Assembly: GCA_030431355.1 (NCBI GenBank)
Contig: JAUIJG010000095.1
Location: forward strand, 1 to 14,215
DNA from: a bacterium
GTDB lineage: Bacteria > Cyanobacteriota > Vampirovibrionia > Obscuribacterales > Obscuribacteraceae
Direction: 5' to 3'
Length of the DNA: 14,215 nt
In this document: piece by piece, positions 6,331 to 12,969 of the stretch
How the letters are laid out: each line of letters opens with the position of its first letter
How positions within the stretch are numbered: position 1 is the stretch's first letter
Notes under the pieces: model-generated
The model's input: only the letters and a program-made list of their open reading frames with translations
What the model was told of the DNA's origin: nothing
The model's database searches: none
Position numbers and translations under genes: made by a program

Positions 6331-6696
6331 ATGATTCTACAGACTATTGTTCTGTTGATCGGAGTGGTTGGCGCATCTTATGTCCTTGCATGTGCGAGCT
6401 GGCAGATAGTTCTGTCTTCTTTCATGTGCGCAGGTTTCGGCTATGCTCTCTGGCAAACCAGAAGGGCGCTAATTCGCCGTTCCAAAATTCGGGAACTATG
6501 GCATCGCAGTGTTGAGCTGGAGCCATTTTTAAACGAATTGGATGAGGAACCCGCTTACCAGCTCTTTGTCAATCAGGACCCCCAACTCGAAGAAAAAAGA
6601 GAAGAGAAGCCCGTGATCAAGGTTGCGCCTTTGCGCGAAGCTTGTGCCGGAGCTGTTGTATCTCGATTTCCCATACAGAAGATCTCAAGTCTCTAA
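6331..6696 (+). CDS. Small membrane protein of unknown function
   Basis: I do not recognise a family. From ATG 6331 the protein has 121 residues. It has two hydrophobic helices (about 2-21 and 24-41) separated by a very short turn, so it is a helical hairpin, followed by a basic stretch RRALIRRSKIRELWHRS and an acidic linker (LEEKREEK). The distribution of positive charge puts both ends in the cytoplasm. A GTG at 6307 would add MTRKDRSE in front. I prefer ATG 6331 because AAGGA (6316-6320) lies 10 bases ahead, whereas the GTG has no ribosome site. The gene is convergent with murJ, with 39 bp between the two stops, and stands alone on its strand. Codon-level signs of selection cannot be judged, so existence as a gene is likely but not certain. 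Confidence 0.55.
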   Translation: MILQTIVLLIGVVGASYVLACASWQIVLSSFMCAGFGYALWQTRRALIRRSKIRELWHRSVELEPFLNELDEEPAYQLFVNQDPQLEEKREEKPVIKVAPLREACAGAVVSRFPIQKISSL

Positions 6697-6732
6697 TTTC
6701 GAGACCCGGATCTTTCTGTCGGGAAATCCGAC
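6689..6732. terminator. Two small hairpins between convergent stops
   Basis: GTCTC/GAGAC (6689-6693 and 6701-6705, 7-base loop) overlaps the stop of the small membrane protein. GTCGG/CCGAC (6718-6722 and 6728-6732, 5-base loop) ends next to the murJ stop. They lie exactly where a bidirectional terminator would be expected. Neither has an immediate U-tract; a T-rich run (6753-6760) appears only about 20 bases past the second on the + strand. The termination role is uncertain. Confidence 0.3.
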
Positions 6733-6735
6733 GCA

Positions 6736-8481
6736 CTATCTCTTAGCTACTTTTCTTTTTACCAACTGTTCCAGTTTTTTGTAAGCCAGAGTCGGTTCTT
6801 CCAGCCTGGCAGCCATACACATCATGATATACAAGGACAGGGCTATTGCGGCTGCCACTGTTATCGATGCTGCCAGACTGATGAAATGGATTATTGAAGC
6901 TGAAGCCGAACCCAGGCTTGGCAAGAGTGTCGCAAGCAGGGTTTCTAGATGGACTTGAATAAAATAGGCTGCTCCTGAGCTAGCCAGGGAAGCAATGACC
7001 ATTATCATCGCCGGTTTAACCAGACTGGCAAGATGTAAGCTACCTATCTTCTTGGTGCAGAAGGTGGTGAGCATTATCATATTGAAGATTGTCGTCAGGG
7101 TGGTGGAGAGGGCTATACCTCCTAGACCGAGCGGACCGACCAGCAGGTAGTCGCTCACGGCTTTTACTCCTATAGCAGCCAGACCGATTCGGAAAGGAGT
7201 GGTGGAATCCTGGTGGGCATAAAACACCCGGGTGAGCAGATCCCTGGCCACATAGAAGAAGACCGAAGGGATTAAGAATGAGAGGGCGAGAACAACCATG
7301 TTTCTGGAGTTCTCGTCGAAATTTCCTCTCTGGAAGAGAAGTTCAACCACCGGTCCGGCCATGGAGAATAAGAGTCCTACCAGGGGAAGTACCAGGAACC
7401 AGAGGACTCTCAATGCTCTTCTGAATTCTGCTTTTAATTCGTCTATCTCTTTAGCAGCAACTTGCTCGCTAAAACGGGGCAGTATCGGCACGATCATGGC
7501 AGTTAAAAGAACACCCAGGGGGAGTTGAATGAGCCGGTTTGCATTTAGCAAAGCGGTATAACTTCCGTGCTCTAACTGGGAGACGAAGTATGCGTCTATG
7601 TAGATATTGAGTTGACCGATGGTGGTGGCGATGGCGGCAGGACCCAACATGAAAAGATAGGCTTTCAATCCCGGAGCGATTTTCGGGAAGCCGGGCATTT
7701 TAGGATTTGCTTTGAATATTCCAGGCAGCTGCACCAGGAATTGTCCGAAAGCACCTGCCAGGGTGGCGGTGGCAAGACAGATTACTCCGGTGTTTTTATC
7801 GGGGAAGAGAAATACCCCGGCAATAATTGCTATTGATGCCACCGCTGGAGCGATGGACGGCCAGAAATAGATTTTGTATACGTTTGATATTCCGGCGCCG
7901 GCTCCCACGAGACCGGCTATCACAATCAGTGGTGTCATAATGTTGAGAGCGGTAAGAACCGCTTCTTTGTCCGCGCCCGGAGTTACGGTTGAAACTATAT
8001 ATGGTGCAAGCGCGTAGACCGCTATCGCTATAACCGAGAGGAAGGCGCCGGTGGTTAGAAGAATCTGACTTATCAGCTTGCCTGTCTCTTCTTTGTCACG
8101 GTATGGGGTGATTATCGAGACCGCCGCCGAGTGAAAAGGACCGCCCAGACCACCGAATAAGACAAGGATATTGCCGGTGAGCAGGTAAGCGAAATAGTAA
8201 GCATCTGTGATCGTGGAAGTCCCGAATATATACAGGATGGCTATATCCCGGGTGAGACCGACAAACTTAGAGAGAAAAGTTACCAGGGCAACCAGACCGA
8301 ATGTTCGTCCGATTGCTTCTCTTTTCGGTTTGGGTGTCTGCTCTTTCTCTTTCTCCGACTCCAGCTCCGGTTCCACCGAAGAAAGATTGCCCTGGGAATC
8401 TGATTCTTTCAGGGTTGTCTTTTCAGTAACATCTTCCGGTGCTACTGGACTATCGTCTTTTGGAGGGGGATTCCCTGTCAC
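6736..8481 (-). CDS. murJ: Lipid II flippase MurJ (MviN family)
   Basis: MurJ moves the peptidoglycan precursor lipid II from the inner to the outer face of the cytoplasmic membrane. The 581 residues contain about fourteen hydrophobic helices. Family marks are LSKFVGLTRD (70-79, the Arg-Asp pair of helix 1), ANRLIQLPLGVL (314-325), LFQRGNF (382-388) and FYAHQDSTTPF (420-430). Unlike typical MurJ (about 510-530 aa), the first 54 residues are a polar, acidic extension rich in Glu, Lys, Pro and Ser, probably disordered in the cytoplasm. The GTG start lies 3 bases after the ftsI stop and lacks a good ribosome site, suggesting translation coupled to ftsI. It is the last visible gene of the cell-wall operon and converges with a small membrane-protein gene. 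Confidence 0.95.
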   Translation of the reverse strand: MTGNPPPKDDSPVAPEDVTEKTTLKESDSQGNLSSVEPELESEKEKEQTPKPKREAIGRTFGLVALVTFLSKFVGLTRDIAILYIFGTSTITDAYYFAYLLTGNILVLFGGLGGPFHSAAVSIITPYRDKEETGKLISQILLTTGAFLSVIAIAVYALAPYIVSTVTPGADKEAVLTALNIMTPLIVIAGLVGAGAGISNVYKIYFWPSIAPAVASIAIIAGVFLFPDKNTGVICLATATLAGAFGQFLVQLPGIFKANPKMPGFPKIAPGLKAYLFMLGPAAIATTIGQLNIYIDAYFVSQLEHGSYTALLNANRLIQLPLGVLLTAMIVPILPRFSEQVAAKEIDELKAEFRRALRVLWFLVLPLVGLLFSMAGPVVELLFQRGNFDENSRNMVVLALSFLIPSVFFYVARDLLTRVFYAHQDSTTPFRIGLAAIGVKAVSDYLLVGPLGLGGIALSTTLTTIFNMIMLTTFCTKKIGSLHLASLVKPAMIMVIASLASSGAAYFIQVHLETLLATLLPSLGSASASIIHFISLAASITVAAAIALSLYIMMCMAARLEEPTLAYKKLEQLVKRKVAKR

Positions 8482-8484
8482 TTT

Positions 8485-10344
8485 TTAATGGACCTGTTTT
8501 TCCAGTTCACTGGCGTATTTTACTGAGGGCTTCACAACTTTAGGAACAGGTTTTCCGTAAAGACCAAACATTTTGCCATTTTTTACTTCTACTTCGTAGG
8601 ATTTTGGAATGGCAAGGAAGCGTGCAGCTTCACTGGTAATAGCGTTGAATACTGGTCCGGCGATGGTATTTCCCCAGCGTCCGTCTGTTTTCGGGTTGTC
8701 CACCACGACAAGGCAGAGCAGCTGTGGATCGTCCGCCGGCAAGTAGCCGATGAAGGAGGCTATGGTCTGACCTTTGGCGTATCCACGCCCGCCGTCTCTC
8801 ACTCTTTGTGCGGTACCGGTCTTTCCGGCAACAACATAGCCCGGAACCTTTCCTGCGATCTGGCTTCCCATGGCGATATTGTCACCGAGGAGTTTGCTCA
8901 CATGCATGGCCACATCGGGTTTAACTACCTGTCTCTTTTCAGGTTCTGTCCAGTGTTCGGTGACACCGGTTTTGGGGTCGTAAACCCTTCGAATCACATG
9001 GGGTTGAATCAGGGTACCTTTGTTTGCTACCGCACCGACTGCAGTGGCTAGCTGTAGGGGGGTGACAGAGATTGCTCCTTGACCGAACCCGGTGGTGGCC
9101 TGGTCAATCGGTTTCCATCTCTTCCAGCGTAATAATAGTCCTTTTGACTCTCCGGGCAAGTCCACACCGGTCTTTCTGCCAAGGCTGAAATCGTAGAGCT
9201 TGTCGTAGAACTGCTTCGGAGTCATGCGCAGGGCTAACTGGGCGGATGCCACGTTGGAGGAGTGAATAAAGAGATGGAGAAGATCAATGGTTCCGTGACC
9301 ACCATGGTGGTTATGAATGGTCTGTCTACCGAAGGAGATAGCCCCAGAATCGTGGAAGAGAGTTTTCTTGTGAATTGCTCCGGTTTCAAGGCCCGAAGCC
9401 ACGGTGATTATCTTGAAAGTGGAGCCGGGCTGGTACACATCCACCATGGCCCAGTTCTTGGTCGACGAAAACGGAAACTTAGAATAGTTGTTGGGATCAT
9501 AAGTAGGGTAATTGGCCCAGGCTAAAATTTCTCCGTTAGTCGGGTCTGTGAGAATCGCTGTTGCCTTGGTGCACTGGGAGTGAATCGCCATGGCGTTCAA
9601 CTCTTTTTCCGCCAGGTGTTGGAGGGCATTGTCTATGGTGAGTTCAACGTGTCTGCCCAGCGGTGGAGTGATATCCCAGGTGGGACCATCTTCAGGATTG
9701 ACTATTGTCTTACCGCGACCATCTAGTTGGGGTTTGGGTACGTCACCGGTGTCGGTGAGGATTTTGTGCCGTGACTGTTCGACTCCGCCCTGTCCCCTGG
9801 TGTCATGGTTCACATAGCCGAGAATGTGCGCGGCAAGAGGACCTTCAGGATAGTGACGGAAAGGTCTCGGGATAATATCCATACCCGGCCAGTTGAGAGC
9901 CTGGAGGTCTTCAACAATCTCCCTTTCCAGGTGTTTGGCCACTGTGACCACCGGATAGCCGGCGGTCAATCTTTTATATACTCTTTGTTCCGGAATTTTT
10001 GCTATGGCGGCTACTTTTGCAGCAGCCTCTTTCATGGAAACTTTTAAAAGTTTGGGGTGGATGAAGAGGTCATAGCGGGTGGTATCAATAGCCAGAGGAA
10101 GACCATGTCTATCTGTTATGGCTCCGCGATGGATAAGCAGCCTCGACTTTTGTCTTTGCTCTACCGCTTTCTGTTTGATCTCAGAACCTTTATGTATCTG
10201 CAAATAGTACAGACGACCACAGATGGCAAGGACACAGCCGATCAGCACGAACTGTAGAATTCTAAGTCTCCACAGCGGAGTTTTCGGTTGGCGCCGCCTT
10301 CTTCTGGCTTCTCGATAGCTTTTCAGTTCTATCGTGGACGACAC
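8485..10344 (-). CDS. ftsI: Septal peptidoglycan transpeptidase (class B penicillin-binding protein)
   Basis: FtsI crosslinks nascent glycan strands during septation and partners with FtsW. From the N-terminus: a cytoplasmic tail with RRRRR, a membrane anchor (about 28-48), the dimerisation start RGAITDRHG (73-81), and a transpeptidase domain with Ser308-Thr-Phe-Lys311, Ser362-Ser-Asn364 and Lys508-Thr-Gly510. All three catalytic motifs are intact. GYLPADDP (533-540) and FGQGAISVTPLQL (420-432) are class B features. No PASTA domain is present; the last 40 residues are a polar tail. The GTG start is set by AAGGGG 5 bases ahead (10350-10355). It lies between an ftsL-like gene (89 bp upstream) and murJ (3 bp downstream). 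It could be another class B PBP (elongation type), but the rsmH-ftsL neighbourhood supports FtsI. Confidence 0.95.
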   Translation of the reverse strand: MSSTIELKSYREARRRRRQPKTPLWRLRILQFVLIGCVLAICGRLYYLQIHKGSEIKQKAVEQRQKSRLLIHRGAITDRHGLPLAIDTTRYDLFIHPKLLKVSMKEAAAKVAAIAKIPEQRVYKRLTAGYPVVTVAKHLEREIVEDLQALNWPGMDIIPRPFRHYPEGPLAAHILGYVNHDTRGQGGVEQSRHKILTDTGDVPKPQLDGRGKTIVNPEDGPTWDITPPLGRHVELTIDNALQHLAEKELNAMAIHSQCTKATAILTDPTNGEILAWANYPTYDPNNYSKFPFSSTKNWAMVDVYQPGSTFKIITVASGLETGAIHKKTLFHDSGAISFGRQTIHNHHGGHGTIDLLHLFIHSSNVASAQLALRMTPKQFYDKLYDFSLGRKTGVDLPGESKGLLLRWKRWKPIDQATTGFGQGAISVTPLQLATAVGAVANKGTLIQPHVIRRVYDPKTGVTEHWTEPEKRQVVKPDVAMHVSKLLGDNIAMGSQIAGKVPGYVVAGKTGTAQRVRDGGRGYAKGQTIASFIGYLPADDPQLLCLVVVDNPKTDGRWGNTIAGPVFNAITSEAARFLAIPKSYEVEVKNGKMFGLYGKPVPKVVKPSVKYASELEKQVH

Positions 10345-10381
10345 GGCTACCCCTTATATTGGTTCGAGTTCAACTGCAAGA

Positions 10382-10400
10382 ATTGGATTGAGATTCCAAT
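10382..10400. repeat. Hairpin-forming dyad in the ftsL-ftsI gap
   Basis: ATTGGA (10382-10387) and TCCAAT (10395-10400) form a 6-bp stem around a 7-base loop. It lies in the 89-bp spacer, the longest junction in the operon, between the ftsL-like stop and the AAGGGG ribosome site of ftsI. It might attenuate or protect the mRNA; no U-tract follows on the - strand. Confidence 0.25.
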
Positions 10401-10433
10401 AACAATTAAACTAGGTTTTTAACTGTTTTGACA

Positions 10434-11021
10434 TTAGTATCCGGACATCAAAGGAAGCTGATGTCTATGTGGTTTGAAAGAAGAAACTTCCGGAGCGGGA
10501 AGCTCTTTGACGATCAGCACATGGTCAGGGACTCTCAGTCCGAAACGACCGACGACGCTGTCCTGAAGTTCTCCGTATGAAATTGATTTCAACAACTGAG
10601 CGGATAGTTCGGAATTTTGTTCGCTCAGTCTTCTGGCTTGCTCCTGGAGTTTACTTACATCGTGGGAGACCACGACGTCCAGTCCGTAAGCACAGATTGC
10701 CACTCCGCAGAGGGCGACCAGTACTGTCTGAATAGCTTTGTTTGCTCTTACGAGGAAGGGTAATCTTCTCGAAGACTTCCTGGGACCCTTGCCGGGCTGC
10801 GGTACCAGATGTGGTTTTGGTGTCTGTACCGGAGCGGGAACCGCGTTACCTTGCAAAGTCGAGATAGGAAGAGTAATTGTTCTGGGGCTGTTTTGGGTTT
10901 GAGCCGGTGCCACCGTGGAGGATGGCGTGTAGCTGGAGTCGAAGCCGGCCGAGTTTCTCTTAAAAGAGAATGAAACAACCTGGTTCGAACTGGAGCTGTT
11001 TTTCTTTATAGTGGCGGGCAT
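10434..11021 (-). CDS. ftsL: FtsL-like divisome protein (bitopic membrane, coiled coil)
   Basis: FtsL, with DivIC/FtsB and DivIB/FtsQ, links early divisome proteins to FtsW-FtsI and activates septal synthesis. Identity rests on position between rsmH and ftsI and on architecture: a cytoplasmic N-terminus, one membrane helix (about 97-118), a heptad-repeat coiled coil (about 121-148, with LQEQARRLSEQNSELSAQLL) and a short extracellular end with GRFGLRVPDHVLIV, which is like the Gly-Leu...Pro...I/V segment ending FtsL/DivIC proteins. Sequence similarity is low in this family. The odd part is the N-terminal 90-odd residues, rich in Ser, Thr, Pro and Gln, apparently disordered and much longer than the 30-50 usual. 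No good Shine-Dalgarno precedes the ATG; the gene starts 48 bp after the rsmH stop. Confidence 0.72.
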   Translation of the reverse strand: MPATIKKNSSSSNQVVSFSFKRNSAGFDSSYTPSSTVAPAQTQNSPRTITLPISTLQGNAVPAPVQTPKPHLVPQPGKGPRKSSRRLPFLVRANKAIQTVLVALCGVAICAYGLDVVVSHDVSKLQEQARRLSEQNSELSAQLLKSISYGELQDSVVGRFGLRVPDHVLIVKELPAPEVSSFKPHRHQLPLMSGY

Positions 11022-11069
11022 TTGTGTGTTTTCTAGCTACTAAAAATTAGGGTTTTGACGGTTTGCTTT

Positions 11070-12116
11070 CTACAGTCTTTCAGCAACCCTTAGTTTAGCA
11101 CTACGCGCCCGGGGGTTACCCCCGGTCTCCCGCTCTGAGGCGACAATCGGCTTACGAGTCAAAATCCGCAAAGTCTGATTTTTACTGCATTTGCAGACAG
11201 GGTATCGGGGAGGACATATACAATCGGATGATTGGTGTTTTAGAAATTGCTTAACGATCCTATCTTCCAGGGAGTGAAAGCTTATAACCGCTAACCTGGC
11301 GCCAGGTTCCATGATTTCCACCGCCTCAGCTAAAAATTTTTCCAGGCTTTTTAACTCCTCATTGACGGCAATGCGAATCGCTTGAAAGGTGCGGGTTGCC
11401 GGGTGTTTTTCCCACTTTTTATAGCCACCGGATGACATGTTACGTTTGGTGCGTGGTTTGTGAAATCTATTCAATGTTTTTGATACCAGATCCGCCAGTT
11501 CAAGGGTGGTATATATCGGCCTGTTGCGCAGGATGGCGTTAGCGATGCTACGGCTGTGCCTCTCCTCCCCGTATTTGAAAATAATATCCGACAGATCCTT
11601 CTCCGACCAGGTGTTTATCAGTTGCTCCGCAGTAAGCGCCTGACTTGTATCCATGCGCATGTCAAGTGGTGCATCGGTCTGAAAACTAAAGCCGCGTTCG
11701 GCAATATCGAGCTGCATGGAGGAGACCCCAAGATCGGCAAGTATGCCACCGTTCACAGTACTAATGCCGATGCCTGCCAGACACTCTTTTATGTCGGCGT
11801 TATTTCCGTGCACAAGCAAACTGGAATTTTGGACCCGTTTGCTCACCGCCTCTATACAATTTTGATCCCTGTCCAGACCGATAACCTGACCTCTGCCTTC
11901 ACCAAGAGCTTTCTCAATGGCCAGGTAGTGTCCCCCTGCCCCCAGGGTGGCATCCACGTAGGTTTTGTCCCTGTCCAGATTCAAGGCTTCCAGGCACTCT
12001 TCTAAAAGCACTGATATATGCGCCTGGCCGTCTCCATAAGAAGAAAAATCCGAAGAAGTTTCGGATTCATCTTGATGGTTATTTGGTGTTTCTTCTATCG
12101 AGTTCTTTCTTTTCAC
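11070..12116 (-). CDS. rsmH: 16S rRNA (cytosine(1402)-N(4))-methyltransferase RsmH (MraW)
   Basis: RsmH uses S-adenosylmethionine to methylate N4 of C1402 in the ribosomal P-site, tuning decoding. Motifs run in family order: HISVLLEECLEAL (33-45), the SAM-binding ATLGAGGHYLAI (56-67), DLGVSSMQLD (128-137), ERGFSF (140-145), HPATRTFQAIRI (238-249), SFHSLEDR (279-286) and NPRARSAKLR (334-343). A Cys-rich loop C-x-C-P-P...C-x-C lies at 299-310. Length is 348 against the usual 310 or so because about 30 polar residues precede the normal start. The GTG start overlaps the TGA of the zinc-ribbon gene as GTGA, so translation is likely coupled; no ribosome site is seen. It leads the ftsL-ftsI-murJ group. 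Confidence 0.97.
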   Translation of the reverse strand: MKRKNSIEETPNNHQDESETSSDFSSYGDGQAHISVLLEECLEALNLDRDKTYVDATLGAGGHYLAIEKALGEGRGQVIGLDRDQNCIEAVSKRVQNSSLLVHGNNADIKECLAGIGISTVNGGILADLGVSSMQLDIAERGFSFQTDAPLDMRMDTSQALTAEQLINTWSEKDLSDIIFKYGEERHSRSIANAILRNRPIYTTLELADLVSKTLNRFHKPRTKRNMSSGGYKKWEKHPATRTFQAIRIAVNEELKSLEKFLAEAVEIMEPGARLAVISFHSLEDRIVKQFLKHQSSDCICPPRYPVCKCSKNQTLRILTRKPIVASERETGGNPRARSAKLRVAERL

Positions 12117-12595
12117 TTACCGGAGGGTTGTCTGCTTTTCGAGCCCAGGTCAAAGTCCCAACAGAGTAAGCGTAACACCACTGCCATTATCAGGCCAACG
12201 ACAGCCGTCATAAGGAGAGGGGAGACCCATTCAGGCCTGTCCATCCAGATGTTCGAAGACATAAATATGTTTACGGCGAGCATGGGGGTGATGAACATCA
12301 TCACAATCGAGAGGAGCTGAAAAGCCGTAGCGGTTGTTCCCGCCCAGTGCCAGCTCAGGCCATCCCACCAGTATGTGGATGCTATTTTCCATCCCATCCT
12401 GTTAGCCGGATAGAGCTTGCGTCCGTTACTTAAGGGGACGAAACTGCGGGAGCAGCCGGTGCACTGGAAGGTCTCGGTATAGCCGAAGGGCTCGAGTACT
12501 CCGCAGTTGCATCTAGGGCAAGGATAGCTCTGATTGAGCGCAATCACTTGCTGTCTGAATGGTAAATTCTGGTATTTTGAATTTGAGTTGAACAT
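12113..12595 (-). CDS. Zinc-ribbon membrane protein, conserved but uncharacterised
   Basis: Function is not established. Residues 26-48 form a zinc ribbon, CPRC ... CTGC, with a further Cys31 between. The surrounding residues GVLEPFGYTETF (32-43) and a WWDGLSWHW patch (76-83) resemble, from memory, conserved short cyanobacterial proteins. Two hydrophobic helices follow at about 92-113 and 124-145, ending in a short basic tail. The protein is probably anchored in the cytoplasmic membrane with the zinc ribbon inside. Its TGA overlaps the rsmH GTG by 4 bases, so it is the first gene of the cell-wall operon, where mraZ often sits. It has no DNA-binding features of MraZ. AAGGG lies 12 bases before the ATG, a weak ribosome site. 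It may act in assembly or regulation of the divisome, inferred only from position. Confidence 0.85.
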   Translation of the reverse strand: MFNSNSKYQNLPFRQQVIALNQSYPCPRCNCGVLEPFGYTETFQCTGCSRSFVPLSNGRKLYPANRMGWKIASTYWWDGLSWHWAGTTATAFQLLSIVMMFITPMLAVNIFMSSNIWMDRPEWVSPLLMTAVVGLIMAVVLRLLCWDFDLGSKSRQPSGK

Positions 12596-12643
12596 GCTTA
12601 ACTTTCGCCCTTAACGCTCAAAAAAAACTGCCTGTGCGAGTTC

Positions 12644-12654
12644 AACGCAGCGTT
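12644..12654. promoter_or_regulatory. Perfect palindrome AACGCAGCGTT
   Basis: The 5-bp arms AACGC and GCGTT meet around a single A, about 50 bp upstream of the zinc-ribbon gene on the - strand. A further AACGC copy lies at 12613-12617. It is a candidate operator for the cell-wall operon; the binding protein is unknown. Confidence 0.28.
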
Positions 12655-12785
12655 CCGAGTGGGAAAGCTGTGTGAGAATTTGCTAGTACACAAAAGCCGG
12701 ATTAAACCCTGGCAATTCTTAGATACCCGGGATCCGCACCCCTCCCAACAAGTCAAGAGGAAGATTTAGGAAATTTAATGTTGTT

Positions 12786-12797
12786 TTTTATATAAAA
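12786..12797. promoter_or_regulatory. AT-rich palindrome TTTTATATAAAA
   Basis: A perfect 12-bp palindrome midway between the divergent genes. It could be an operator, a DNA-unwinding element or part of a -10 box on either strand, but no -35 box fits. Confidence 0.25.
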
Positions 12798-12857
12798 CCC
12801 CTATGGGAAACCACTCCTTATGGGCGATCAATGGTTATAAAAAAGTCCGTCCGGCAG

Positions 12858-12885
12858 TTGATGGCAGCACTTTATCCTATATAAG
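12858..12885 (+). promoter_or_regulatory. Candidate promoter of dapF
   Basis: TTGATG (12858-12863), a 16-base spacer and TATAAG (12880-12885) resemble a sigma70 promoter. The leader would be about 75 bases. A consensus TATAAT also occurs at 12925-12930, closer to the gene, without a recognisable -35 box. Confidence 0.45.
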
Positions 12886-12954
12886 AACTGTTCTATTATC
12901 GGAAAACATGTCAAGCTTGAAGGTTATAATCACCTTTTAGTTGGCTACCCGTCC

Positions 12955-12959
12955 GAGGA
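12955..12959 (+). promoter_or_regulatory. Shine-Dalgarno GAGGA deciding the dapF TTG start
   Basis: GAGGA lies 10 bases before TTG 12970. No in-frame ATG or GTG occurs nearby upstream, and the protein must begin before the conserved PFTKFHGLGNDF, so TTG 12970 is the only sensible start. Confidence 0.5.
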
Positions 12960-12969
12960 AATTACCCCA

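Larger units (their letters stand above)
12596..12969. other. Divergent intergenic region between the cell-wall operon and dapF
   Basis: The 374-bp spacer must hold the promoters of both operons. It contains a perfect 11-base palindrome AACGCAGCGTT (12644-12654), a perfect 12-bp AT palindrome TTTTATATAAAA (12786-12797), TATGGG twice on the + strand 17 bases apart (12802-12807, 12819-12824), and two candidate -10 boxes for dapF. For the - strand operon I could not find a convincing promoter: a perfect TTGACA (12914-12909) has no -10 box 16-19 bases away. No RNA gene is seen. Confidence 0.5.

Noticed and set aside
10354..10375. GGTTCGAGTTC resembling a tRNA T-arm
   Set aside because: No acceptor stem, anticodon arm or D-arm can be built around it on either strand.
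12659..12676. Possible MraZ boxes (TGGGA and TGTGA 11 bases apart)
   Set aside because: Only one copy fits TGGGN and the spacing is not the roughly 10-base period of known MraZ sites; no mraZ is visible.
12909..12914. Perfect TTGACA on the - strand as -35 of the wall operon
   Set aside because: No acceptable -10 box lies 15-19 bases downstream, and the leader would exceed 290 bases.
12803..12940. 45-codon + strand ORF in the dapF upstream region
   Set aside because: It has no ribosome site before its ATG, overlaps both dapF promoter candidates, and its product shows no recognisable domain or signal.
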